In this document: one piece after another, positions 1-6,763 of the stretch
How the letters are laid out: each line of letters opens with the position of its first letter
Numbering within the stretch: the stretch's first letter is position 1
Assembly (NCBI GenBank): GCA_021777285.1
Contig: JAJYDR010000076.1
Location: 1 to 11,153, forward strand
Length of the DNA stretch: 11,153 nucleotides
Direction of reading: 5' to 3'
From: Actinomycetes bacterium
GTDB taxonomy: Bacteria; Actinomycetota; Acidimicrobiia; Acidimicrobiales; RAAP-2
The notes under the pieces: generated by a model
The model's input: only the letters and a program-made list of their open reading frames with translations
Told to the model about the DNA's origin: nothing
The model's database searches: none
Made by a program: the position numbers and the translations under genes

Positions 1-630
1 CGTCGAGGTGTCTCGTCAGTGGCCCTCGATCTACCGGGGTTCGGATCCTCACCACCCCCAACGGTCGCGGGCGGTGCGCGTCTCTACGCGTCACTGGTCA
101 CGCCAGTACTGGCGGCGCTCGGCCGCCCGGTCGTGCTCGTCGGACACTCCTTCGGTGGCCGCATCGCCACGGTGATCGCGGCCAACCACCCGGAATTGGT
201 GACGAGCGTGATCGTGACCGGGACGCCGCTACTGCACAGCCCGGTCGTCGTGCGCTCGCCGCGCCCGTACCGCTTGATCCGGTGGCTCCACCAGCGAGGT
301 TGGCTTTCGGACGAACGCCTCGAGGCGGCACGACACAAGTACGGTTCGACGGACTACCGGGCGGCGTCAGGGATTGTCCGTGACGTGCTCGTGGCGACCG
401 TGGCGGAGGGGTACGAGGAAGAACTCGCGCGTCTCGAGGTGCCCGTAGTCATGTTGTGGGGCGAGCTCGATACTGTCGTGCCGGTCGCGGTCGCCGAGCG
501 CGCGAACGAACTGCTCCATGCCCCCGACGTCGACGCGCGCCGGCTCCGTGTTCTTAAAGACGTCGGACATTTCGTGCCCAATGAAGCCGCCTCGACACTG
601 GCCGATCTCATCGTTGAGGTGATGTCGTGA
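1..630 (+). CDS. alpha/beta hydrolase, 5'-truncated by the window edge
   Basis: This is the C-terminal part of a cytoplasmic alpha/beta-hydrolase-fold enzyme. The frame stays open to base 1, and the first residues run into a strand-turn motif (ALDLPGFG) that lies inside this fold, so the GTG at 19 is internal and the true start is upstream of the window. The catalytic triad is visible: the nucleophile elbow GHSFGG has its Ser codon at 148-150, the Asp in WGELD is at 469-471, and the His in DVGHF is at 568-570. A helical lid of about 70 residues lies between the elbow and the Asp strand. The stop overlaps the GTG start of the Mur ligase gene (GTGA), so the two are probably translationally coupled. 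The substrate is unknown. The operon context suggests an ester or amide linked to cell-wall precursor metabolism, but that is inference. Family assignment is secure; function is not. Confidence 0.9.
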   Translation, partial: RRGVSSVALDLPGFGSSPPPTVAGGARLYASLVTPVLAALGRPVVLVGHSFGGRIATVIAANHPELVTSVIVTGTPLLHSPVVVRSPRPYRLIRWLHQRGWLSDERLEAARHKYGSTDYRAASGIVRDVLVATVAEGYEEELARLEVPVVMLWGELDTVVPVAVAERANELLHAPDVDARRLRVLKDVGHFVPNEAASTLADLIVEVMS

Positions 631-2189
631 CCATCGTCATCGTGGTACTCGCCTCCCTCGCGGTGGCCGGGGCGTACGTGGCCCAACTCGTCCGCTGGTT
701 GCGTGTTCTCCAGCGTGAGCACTACGTCGCCGCCTCACTCCCTCGGTTTCTGGGGCGGTGGACCTCGCCCCAGGTTGGGTCGGCGTCCACGCCGGCGCGT
801 CGCAACCTTCGCCGGCCGCTCACGCTCAGCCACGTGATGTTCATCGGCCTGATGCTCGGACTGCTGTTGGCGAGTCCCGTGGTGTTGGTGCTCGACGCGA
901 TCCTCTACGGCTGGCTGTGTCCGACCGGGCTCACCCTACGGGGTCGCACCAGTGCCCTGCGCTGGACACGTCGGGCCATAACCATCGCGGTCACGGCGAG
1001 CGTCATGGCGGTCGCGATTGCGCTGCTCGGCGCGCTGACACCGCAACCATGGTTCGGTGCGGTCGTCGTCGTCTGGGCGGTGCCGATGTTGCTCGATCTC
1101 GCGACGCGACTGTTGTCGCCTTACGAGGACCGGCGCGCGCGCTCGTACGTGGAGCGGGCGCGTGAGCGCCTGGTGCGCGTGGCGCCAACGGTCGTCGGGA
1201 TCACCGGCTCCTACGGCAAGACGTCAACGAAGAACCATGTGGCGCAATTAATGGGCGGCTCGGTCGTAGCCTCGCCGCGGAGCTTCAACAACCGTGCGGG
1301 GCTTTCGCGGGCGATCAACGAGAACCTGGGCGACGGGACCTCGGTCTTCATCGCCGAGATGGGCACCTTCGGGCCCGGCGAGATCCGCGCCATGTGCGAG
1401 TGGTGCCCGCCGACAGTCGCCGTCGTTACCGCGATCGGGCCCGTTCACCTGGAACGCATGAAGTCGCTCGACGTGATCGACGGCGCCAAGTTCGAGATCA
1501 CCGAGCGCGCGTCGGTCGTCATCCTCAATGTCGACGACGAGCGCCTGCGGCGCTGGGTCGATCGCCTCGAGGCGTCGGGCAAGCGAGTCGTGCGGGCCGG
1601 ATCCACGTCTACGGACGCCCAGGTTCGCGTGGCTCGCGATGGTTCGCAGTGGCGCATCGAGGTGGAGGGTGTCGAGCCACTCCACCATCCGACCATCGTG
1701 GGCGTCCAGCCGAGCAACCTCGCCTGCGCGATTGCGACCGCGATCGAGCTCGGTACCGACCCGGGCGTGGTGCTGGGCCGGCTCAACGCCGTCACATCGG
1801 TCGCCAACCGGGCCAACGTCGTCGCGGCGCCATCGGGCGTCGTGGTGATAGACGACACGTTCAACGCCAACCCGGCGAGTGCGGCGGCTGCCCTGGAGGT
1901 GCTGGTCGGACTGGATGCCGCGGGTCGTCGCGTGCTCGTGACTCCCGGGATGGTCGAGCTCGGTCGCGATCAGTACGGACAGAACCTCGCGTTGGCGCGC
2001 CGCGCCAACGCACTTGGTGTTGAGCTCGTGGTGGTGGGGCGGACCAACGCCCTCGCGCTGTCGGTCGGGTATGACCGGCCGCCCCGGCGTTTCGACCGAC
2101 GTGAGCAGGCCGTGGCGTGGGTTCGTGAGTCCCTGGTCGCCGGCGACGCGGTGCTGTATCTCAACGACTTGCCCGACAACTACCCTTGA
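627..2189 (+). CDS. membrane-anchored MurF-like Mur ligase (D-Ala-D-Ala-adding type)
   Basis: The 520-residue protein starts at GTG 627, overlapping the previous stop. Residues 1-160 hold about four hydrophobic segments (about 1-20, 68-95, 117-136 and 142-160), where classical MurF has its soluble UDP-MurNAc-peptide-binding domain. From residue 187 the Mur ligase core begins. It has a P-loop GITGSYGKTSTKNH (191-204), a probable metal ligand Glu244 in IAEMG, an IGPVHLE motif with His274, and AKFEI with Lys288 at the position of the usually carbamylated lysine. The MurF-type C-terminal signatures DDTFNANPAS (409-418) and PGMVELG (440-446) follow. The protein ends in NDLPDNYP, an ending I recall from this MurF-like subfamily. 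The known family reaction joins a D-Ala-D-X dipeptide to a UDP-MurNAc-peptide using ATP. The membrane module suggests a lipid-linked or membrane-localised acceptor, which is inference. The next gene is a Ddl-like ligase, a natural supplier of the dipeptide. This is probably not the only MurF in the cell. Confidence 0.87.
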   Translation: MTIVIVVLASLAVAGAYVAQLVRWLRVLQREHYVAASLPRFLGRWTSPQVGSASTPARRNLRRPLTLSHVMFIGLMLGLLLASPVVLVLDAILYGWLCPTGLTLRGRTSALRWTRRAITIAVTASVMAVAIALLGALTPQPWFGAVVVVWAVPMLLDLATRLLSPYEDRRARSYVERARERLVRVAPTVVGITGSYGKTSTKNHVAQLMGGSVVASPRSFNNRAGLSRAINENLGDGTSVFIAEMGTFGPGEIRAMCEWCPPTVAVVTAIGPVHLERMKSLDVIDGAKFEITERASVVILNVDDERLRRWVDRLEASGKRVVRAGSTSTDAQVRVARDGSQWRIEVEGVEPLHHPTIVGVQPSNLACAIATAIELGTDPGVVLGRLNAVTSVANRANVVAAPSGVVVIDDTFNANPASAAAALEVLVGLDAAGRRVLVTPGMVELGRDQYGQNLALARRANALGVELVVVGRTNALALSVGYDRPPRRFDRREQAVAWVRESLVAGDAVLYLNDLPDNYP

Positions 2190-2215
2190 TAGTCGGTCTA
2201 GGAACGAGGTGAGCG

Positions 2216-3322
2216 GTGGCGAGTGGTGTGATCTACGGTGGGCCGTCGCCCGAGCACGACGTGTCGATCCTGACGGGCCTGCAGGCTCTGCGTGAGTTAC
2301 GTCGTACGGATACCAACGCGGTGGGGATCTACTGGACTAAGACTGGTGACTTCTACCAGGTGACCGCCGACGTCGAGGCCGAGGCGTTCGTCGACGGCGT
2401 GCCGCGTGGATCGTCGTCGCTCTCGCTTCGCCTGGGTGATGGTGGCGGCTTCTTCAGTGCGGGCGGGCGCCTCGGCAAAGACCGTCGACTCGACGTGGAT
2501 GTGGTCGTGCTGGCGACGCACGGTGGTCCTGGGGAGGACGGGACGCTCCAGGCGGCCCTCGACCTCGCGGGCCTGGCATACACGGGGCCAACCGTGGCCG
2601 GCGCCGCACTGGGGATGGACAAGTGGTCCTTTGGCGCCGTGGCTGCGGCGGCCGGGTTACCCACGCTGCCCCGGGTCTTACTGAGTGACGCGAGCACGTC
2701 GTTGCCCTTTGACGGGCCCTATATTCTGAAGCCGCGTTTTGGCGGGTCGTCGATCGGTATCGATGTCGTCGACGACCTGGAGACAGCTCGGGCTCGACTG
2801 CGCACGAACAGCCACTTCGTCCTTGGCTGTGTGGTCGAACCGTTCCGCGCCGACCTGTACGACGTCCAGGTCGCCGTGCGCACCTATCCCACGCTTACGC
2901 TGTCGGCTATCGAACGACCCCTGCGACGCGCCGTCGCTTCGGAGATCCTCGACTACCGCGACAAGTACGTGGGCGGCGATGGGATGGTGTCCGCGCCCCG
3001 AGAGATCCCCGCGGTCCTCGCCCCGGGCCAGGCCGAGCGGATCATCGAGGTCGCTCGGGCCGTCGCCACGGTGGCGTCGGTCCGCGGCGTGGCTCGGATC
3101 GACTTCCTCGCGAATGCCGACGAAGTCTTCCTCAACGAAATCAACACCATCCCGGGTTCACTCGCGAAGCACCTCTTCGTTGAGCCGGTCGTGCCGTTCG
3201 GCCAGCTGCTGGCTGACCTGGTGGCCGAGGCCCGCGAGCGACCGGCCCACCGCTACAGCTCGGCGGGCGCCGACGGACTCGTCCTACGCAGCGCCGGTTC
3301 GATCGCCGCCAAATTGGCGTAG
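2216..3322 (+). CDS. ddl: D-alanine--D-alanine ligase-like ATP-grasp enzyme
   Basis: The 368-residue protein starts at GTG 2216, just after a GAGGTGA ribosome-binding stretch (2206-2212) and 26 nt after the Mur ligase stop. It has the Ddl motif order: GGPSPEHDVS (8-17), HGGPGEDGTLQ (102-112), a DK pair (135-136), KPRFGGSSIG (172-181), the omega-loop DYRDKY (246-251), and RIDF (294-297) followed by LNEINTIPG (306-314). Probable Mg ligands are Asp296, Glu308 and Asn310. The family joins two D-Ala molecules with ATP hydrolysis in the cytoplasm and feeds MurF. Two positions depart from textbook Ddl. The ADLYDVQVAV segment (212-221) has Asp216 where a Glu is usual. The loop after NTIPG reads SLAKHLF instead of a Thr-x-x-Ser type that binds the second D-Ala carboxylate. 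Acceptor specificity may therefore differ (D-Ala-D-X). Family is very sure; the exact dipeptide is not. The symbol is used in the family sense only. Confidence 0.88.
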   Translation: MASGVIYGGPSPEHDVSILTGLQALRELRRTDTNAVGIYWTKTGDFYQVTADVEAEAFVDGVPRGSSSLSLRLGDGGGFFSAGGRLGKDRRLDVDVVVLATHGGPGEDGTLQAALDLAGLAYTGPTVAGAALGMDKWSFGAVAAAAGLPTLPRVLLSDASTSLPFDGPYILKPRFGGSSIGIDVVDDLETARARLRTNSHFVLGCVVEPFRADLYDVQVAVRTYPTLTLSAIERPLRRAVASEILDYRDKYVGGDGMVSAPREIPAVLAPGQAERIIEVARAVATVASVRGVARIDFLANADEVFLNEINTIPGSLAKHLFVEPVVPFGQLLADLVAEARERPAHRYSSAGADGLVLRSAGSIAAKLA

Positions 3323-4903
3323 TCGCGGCACCCGTGCCAGGGCGTCGGTGAGCACGTCGCTGAACGGGTCGAGCAGTCGACCACGCTCGATCGCCCAGTA
3401 GGCCCGTTCGACGTCGCCGACAGCGAGAGACACGTCGTGCAGGGCCAGCGCAGCCCATTCACCGTCGCGCTGGAGTCGCGCCAGATGGCCTTCGACCGTG
3501 AACCACTCGAATCCGTGACGCACACCGACGAGTGGTTCACCGTGCACCAGGCTGAGGGCTTGGATCAAGAGGGGTGCCGCGTCGCCCGTAGAGCGCCGCC
3601 GGGCGTCGCGGATGAGGTCGTGGAACTGCCCCACGTCACTGGCGACACCGTGCACGCGGTAGAGGCCGTCGGCCGACACCGGCTGGAGCCGTGGGCCGTC
3701 GGCGTCGGTACCGAGGCTGCGTCGGACGCTCGTGGCGGTGTTGGCGAGGGTGCGCAGCGAGGCGTCGACGTCGGCGTGCACCAACACGCGCGATCGGAGC
3801 CGGTCGCCGCTCACCGCTTCGCCGCGATGCATGGTGATGTAGGCGACCATTTCTATGCAGCGCCGACGTAGTGACGGTGTGAACGGTTCGAGGAGTCCGT
3901 GGATTAGGGGGTCGGGTCGCAGCAGTTCCACGAAGATGTCGGTCGCGTCCCGCGGGACCTCGCCTTCGGTGAACCCGGTGTAGGAAACCGTCGCCTCGTG
4001 GATCTCCGCTCGTACGTCGCGGGAGCGATCGATGGTCACGCTGCACGCTTTCAGTGCGTCGTCGAGTTCATCGCTGTCGCCGAGGTAGACGACGAGATGG
4101 CGTCGGACGGACCGGATGGCGAGTGCGCGCAGGAAGTCGTAGTCGACGTCGGTGGCGACGATGCGTCCGCCGTCGTGCAGCCCCACCATGTTCTCGACGA
4201 GCTCGCCTCGCGTCCAGTGGGGTGGGATTCGAAGTCTGCCGCCCTCGCGCGCGAAGGACACCAGCGGCTCGGTGTCCTCATCGTCGAGAACGCACGCGAC
4301 GACCGGTTCGTCGTCGAGCAGGGGCGCGGCGTAGGCGAAGTCACGCGCCACTCGGACCACGCCGTCTCGACGCGTGCCGATGGCGCGTCGCAGGTGGCTG
4401 ACGAGCGAAGGGTCGGCTTCTCGCAGCTGGGCGATCAGGTCATCGATCTCGTCGTCAGGGGTCTGTTGGTAGCGAGCCTGGTCGCGCCGTCGCTTGGCCG
4501 CGAGGGCCAGGGGCAGCGCGCCGAGCACGTTCGTCGCGCGGGGGCGTTGTCGTGGGCTGTGGTGTTCGACCGTGGTCGTGACGACGCCGTGAGCGGGAGC
4601 GCTCGGGTGGACCGATGCCGACGCCGACGGCCCGAGCGCGAGTATCGCGACGATGAGTCCGGCGAGCCAGGCCGTTCCGCCGAGCCCGAGAACGACGCCA
4701 TGGCGCAGGCGACCGACGTCGCGAACGAGTTGGATGACGAAGGCGATCCAGAAGATCGCGAGCGCAAGGAGCAACGCCCGAATCAACGTGACGTCGGTCC
4801 GGTGAGCCGCGACGGTCCACCTCGTCACCACGACGTAGGGGGTGAGCACGAAGTAGACGCCGAGAGCGATTCCGTGCAGTGGCCCCGAGGCGAATCGTCT
4901 CAC
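3284..4903 (-). CDS. membrane-anchored BTAD/winged-helix transcriptional regulator
   Basis: I place the start at GTG 4903-4901, which overlaps the TGA stop of the upstream gene (GTGA) and gives 539 residues. The same frame stays open back to 5542, but that part is a shadow of the upstream gene. Hydrophobic segments at about 8-26, 38-60 and 68-92 form an N-terminal membrane module. A second short hydrophobic stretch (125-136) is followed by a basic AAKRRR. Residues about 183-330 form an unrecognised alpha/beta domain. Residues about 340-420 look like an OmpR/SARP-type winged helix, with helices around RRRCIEMVAYITMHRGEAVSGDRL and a closing wing GLYRV (413-417). Residues about 421-530 look like a helical bacterial transcriptional activator (BTAD) domain. 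Related actinobacterial proteins, as I recall them, often carry a LysM domain between the membrane part and the cytosolic part; none is visible here. It probably senses the envelope and regulates transcription from the membrane (inference). Its 3' end overlaps the Ddl-like gene by 39 bp. Confidence 0.82.
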   Translation of the reverse strand: MRRFASGPLHGIALGVYFVLTPYVVVTRWTVAAHRTDVTLIRALLLALAIFWIAFVIQLVRDVGRLRHGVVLGLGGTAWLAGLIVAILALGPSASASVHPSAPAHGVVTTTVEHHSPRQRPRATNVLGALPLALAAKRRRDQARYQQTPDDEIDDLIAQLREADPSLVSHLRRAIGTRRDGVVRVARDFAYAAPLLDDEPVVACVLDDEDTEPLVSFAREGGRLRIPPHWTRGELVENMVGLHDGGRIVATDVDYDFLRALAIRSVRRHLVVYLGDSDELDDALKACSVTIDRSRDVRAEIHEATVSYTGFTEGEVPRDATDIFVELLRPDPLIHGLLEPFTPSLRRRCIEMVAYITMHRGEAVSGDRLRSRVLVHADVDASLRTLANTATSVRRSLGTDADGPRLQPVSADGLYRVHGVASDVGQFHDLIRDARRRSTGDAAPLLIQALSLVHGEPLVGVRHGFEWFTVEGHLARLQRDGEWAALALHDVSLAVGDVERAYWAIERGRLLDPFSDVLTDALARVPRLRQFGGDRTGAA

Positions 4904-5532
4904 GGCGTGGGAACGATCTGCCAGTGAACGGGGCCGACAGACTGGCTGGTCAGCAGGAGTCGGCAGGTCGTCAATGTGTCGATGCTGATCGACCCGCCCA
5001 CCACAACCGTCGAGCCCGAGCAAGTCAGCTGTTCGAGCATCGGTGCGCTCGACTGGACGGTCCAGGTTCCTGGGCCTTGCATCGGGACCTCCTCGGTGGA
5101 TCCGGCCGAGGGGAGACTTCCGACGAGCGCGCCGCTCGCGGCGCCGCCGATCAGCGATGAGGCGGGTGACGGCTCGATCGCGGCGGTCGTCGTTAATGAT
5201 GGCGAGCTTGATCTCGCGGTCGCGGTGGCGGTGCGAGTGCTCGGAGTCGTCGTGATCGTCGTCGGTACTGGTTCGGTCGGCGTCGTCGATCGGCTCGTCG
5301 CGGTTGTCGTGGTCGTCGGTTTCAATCGGACGACGCGCACTTCGTCTCTCGACGCGACCCTCGATGTTCGCGCGACGACTTTGGGCGGACTCGAGACCGT
5401 GAAGACGAGGACCAGGAGCAGGATCGGACTCGACCACTGCACCAGGTGCGCCGCTCGCAGCGACGTCACGCGAAGCATCATGAATCCACGGTATCGACGA
5501 GGGCGACCGGTCGCCAAACTGGGTGAGGTCAT
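4900..5532 (-). CDS. membrane-anchored Thr/Ser-rich extracytoplasmic protein, unknown function
   Basis: This 210-residue protein (ATG 5532) has an Arg-rich N-terminus, one hydrophobic segment (about 34-48) and then a low-complexity Thr/Ser/Pro linker (about 71-125) typical of exported actinobacterial proteins. It ends in a small compact domain (about 151-210) beginning GPGTWTVQ, with two cysteines (171 and 190) that could form a disulfide. I read it as an N-in anchor or uncleaved signal holding a small domain outside the membrane. ATG codons at 5481 and 5478 are possible later starts; 5532 is preferred because it lies 6 nt after the preceding stop. The stop overlaps the GTG of the BTAD regulator, so the two proteins are likely made in step and may interact. 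The domain sits where LysM-type sensor domains are found in related fused regulators, but I see no LysM signature. It is the likely sensor half of the pair, by context only. Confidence 0.8.
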   Translation of the reverse strand: MTSPSLATGRPRRYRGFMMLRVTSLRAAHLVQWSSPILLLVLVFTVSSPPKVVARTSRVASRDEVRVVRLKPTTTTTATSRSTTPTEPVPTTITTTPSTRTATATARSSSPSLTTTAAIEPSPASSLIGGAASGALVGSLPSAGSTEEVPMQGPGTWTVQSSAPMLEQLTCSGSTVVVGGSISIDTLTTCRLLLTSQSVGPVHWQIVPTP

Positions 5533-5538
5533 GGCCGC

Positions 5539-6234
5539 TCACACGAGGAACCGGTAGGCGAAGCGCTGAAGTTCGTTCTGCAGTGATTGCGGTGCGCAGT
5601 GGTCACTGCCACCCAGTTCTCGCCACGACCGACCCTCGTAGATCCGGGCGTACGCGAGTCGTGCCAACCGGTCGTGCGGTCCACCGCGATAGGCGGCGAG
5701 TCGGGTCTCGAGCGGCGAGTTGGCGGGGGCGGCGACGTCGTCGAGGCAGTTGACCGTCTGCATTGCGACCTTCTCCTTCAGGAGCCAGCGGCGAACCCGC
5801 GCGCGGAGCGCTGAGAGGATGTCGGGGGCCGCGTATGGGCGCGACTGACCAGCCCACTGCGCGAGGAGTTCGCTCGCCAGCGAAATCGCGACGCCGACGG
5901 TCTCACTCGGCTCGGTCACGACCCCGGCGCCGAAACGGAGCTGACGACAGACGTTCACGATCCCCGGCAGCAGCGTCTGGAGTAGTGCACGGTGGACATC
6001 GGGGTCTGCGGCGTCCTCGAGCATGATCTGAACGAGTTGGGCGCGCTCGCTCACGGTGCGTCCGCCACGTACTTCGAGGGCGTCGACGAGGTCACCGAGA
6101 TCCTCGATCCCGTCTAATGGCGCATCGACGTGGCGCTCGCGAAGCCGATACAGGGCCGTCGTGGAGGGACCTCGATGGGCCAGGTGGCGCCAGTCGGTGC
6201 GGAGTTGATTGAGGACGTCGTAGGAATGTGTCAT
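5539..6234 (-). CDS. sigma-like helix-turn-helix protein, conserved hypothetical
   Basis: The chosen start is ATG 6234, giving 231 residues. The frame stays open to an ATG at 6348, but the extra 38 residues (rich in Cys and Arg) would be read through the TCATGAC repeats of the divergent promoter region and look non-coding. No strong ribosome-binding site is visible. Residues about 67-100 (LVQIMLEDAADPDVHRALL then LLPGIVNVCRQLRFG) and 110-155 form helices that I recall from an actinobacterial family of sigma-like proteins. The C-terminus (about 188-231) carries LARLAYARIYEGRSWRELGG and a second helix ending QNELQRFAYRFL, shaped like sigma region 4. It has no visible region 2, so it is probably a DNA-binding regulator or partner rather than a full sigma factor (inference). 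It is the first gene of the operon with the exported protein and the BTAD regulator; the gap to the next gene is 6 nt. Confidence 0.72.
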   Translation of the reverse strand: MTHSYDVLNQLRTDWRHLAHRGPSTTALYRLRERHVDAPLDGIEDLGDLVDALEVRGGRTVSERAQLVQIMLEDAADPDVHRALLQTLLPGIVNVCRQLRFGAGVVTEPSETVGVAISLASELLAQWAGQSRPYAAPDILSALRARVRRWLLKEKVAMQTVNCLDDVAAPANSPLETRLAAYRGGPHDRLARLAYARIYEGRSWRELGGSDHCAPQSLQNELQRFAYRFLV

Positions 6235-6302
6235 GTGACGAAGTCCACTGGGACGTGCGCGTCGGTTCGCGCACTGACGGGTAACTCGAAACGCACCAGT
6301 TT

Positions 6303-6321
6303 TCATGACACGGATCATGAC
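6303..6321. promoter_or_regulatory. candidate operator: two TCATGAC copies, 12 nt apart
   Basis: TCATGAC occurs at 6303-6309 and again at 6315-6321. The core TCATGA is itself palindromic, so the unit TCATGA-CACGGA-TCATGA is both a direct and an inverted repeat. It lies in the 134-bp spacer between the divergent genes at 6234 (-) and 6369 (+), about 50-65 nt upstream of the predicted + strand start site. On the minus strand it follows a TTGTCC that could be a weak -35 box. A dimeric regulator could bind here and affect both directions. The repeat is seen directly; the role is inference. Confidence 0.4.
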
Positions 6322-6356
6322 GTGGACAACGCATAGCGTCGCGCACATACACGACG

Positions 6357-6362
6357 TAGGCT
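6357..6362 (+). promoter_or_regulatory. -10 hexamer TAGGCT of a likely leaderless promoter
   Basis: TAGGCT fits the actinobacterial -10 pattern TANNNT and ends 6 nt before the ATG at 6369, so transcription would begin at or next to the start codon. There is no purine-rich ribosome-binding site in front of this gene (the six bases before ATG are GCCCCC), which supports leaderless translation. No convincing -35 is seen. Confidence 0.5.
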
Positions 6363-6368
6363 GCCCCC

Positions 6369-6707
6369 ATGGACATCGAGGCCTTTTATGAACAGAACGA
6401 GACGCGCCGTGAGAGTGCGGAGTTCGAGTTCGGCGACGAATGGACCGACGAGGCGGGTAATACCTACCGCCTGTCCTGGATCGAAGCCACGGGCGAGCTC
6501 TATCTGATGATCGGCCCAGAGGCGACGGTGAGTGAGGACATCTTCGGTGACTTCCTCGTCGCTGACGAACCCGTGAGCGGATTGACGGTCGTGGTCATCG
6601 GGACGGTCGGTTCACTCGGTGCGGTGGAGGATCAACTCGAAGGCTGGGAAGACGCGATGCTTGAGGAGAATTCACTCGAGTGGCTCTACGAGCGATTTAA
6701 CGACTGA
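6369..6707 (+). CDS. small very acidic conserved hypothetical protein
   Basis: The 112-residue protein starts at ATG 6369, a start supported by the -10 hexamer placed just before it. It is strikingly acidic: I count 29 Asp/Glu against 4 Arg and no Lys. There are no membrane segments, cysteines or signal peptide, so it should be a soluble cytoplasmic protein. The pattern (DEWTDEAGNTYRLSWIEATGELYL near 23-46, a variable middle with a strand-like LTVVVIGTV, and a C-terminal helix ending SLEWLYERF) suggests a small alpha/beta fold. I recall similar short proteins starting MDIEAFYE in other actinobacteria, with no assigned function. It is divergent from the sigma-like gene and convergent with the lipoprotein gene. 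It is real by composition, promoter and family resemblance; its role is unknown. Confidence 0.78.
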   Translation: MDIEAFYEQNETRRESAEFEFGDEWTDEAGNTYRLSWIEATGELYLMIGPEATVSEDIFGDFLVADEPVSGLTVVVIGTVGSLGAVEDQLEGWEDAMLEENSLEWLYERFND

Positions 6708-6763
6708 CGGACGAACGGGGCATCAGGCTCTCGTCCCAGTCGCTGTCAAAACGGTGCAACTTG

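Noticed and set aside
19..630. GTG 19 as the true start of the alpha/beta hydrolase
   Set aside because: The frame is open to base 1, and the oxyanion strand that precedes this point in the fold would be missing, so the gene is truncated by the window edge.
1394..2023. Plus-strand open frame of 209 codons
   Set aside because: It sits inside the Mur ligase gene in another frame; its Arg/Gly-rich composition is typical of a shadow.
3307..3319. CGCC-AAATT-GGCG hairpin at the end of the Ddl-like gene as a terminator
   Set aside because: The stem is only 4 bp, it lies inside both coding regions and no T-run follows, so it is not credible as a terminator.
3998..4927. Plus-strand open frame of 309 codons
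   Set aside because: It lies opposite the BTAD regulator, has no family motifs, and its composition is that of an antisense shadow in high-GC DNA.
4904..5542. N-terminal 213 codons of a 752-codon minus-strand frame
   Set aside because: It is an out-of-frame reading of the 210-residue exported protein gene, low in hydrophobic residues and full of Arg/Asp/His. The real start of the regulator is the GTG at 4903.
6235..6348. 38-residue N-terminal extension of the sigma-like protein
   Set aside because: It is Cys/Arg-rich, covers the TCATGAC repeats and has no ribosome-binding site; ATG 6234 begins a sensible protein.
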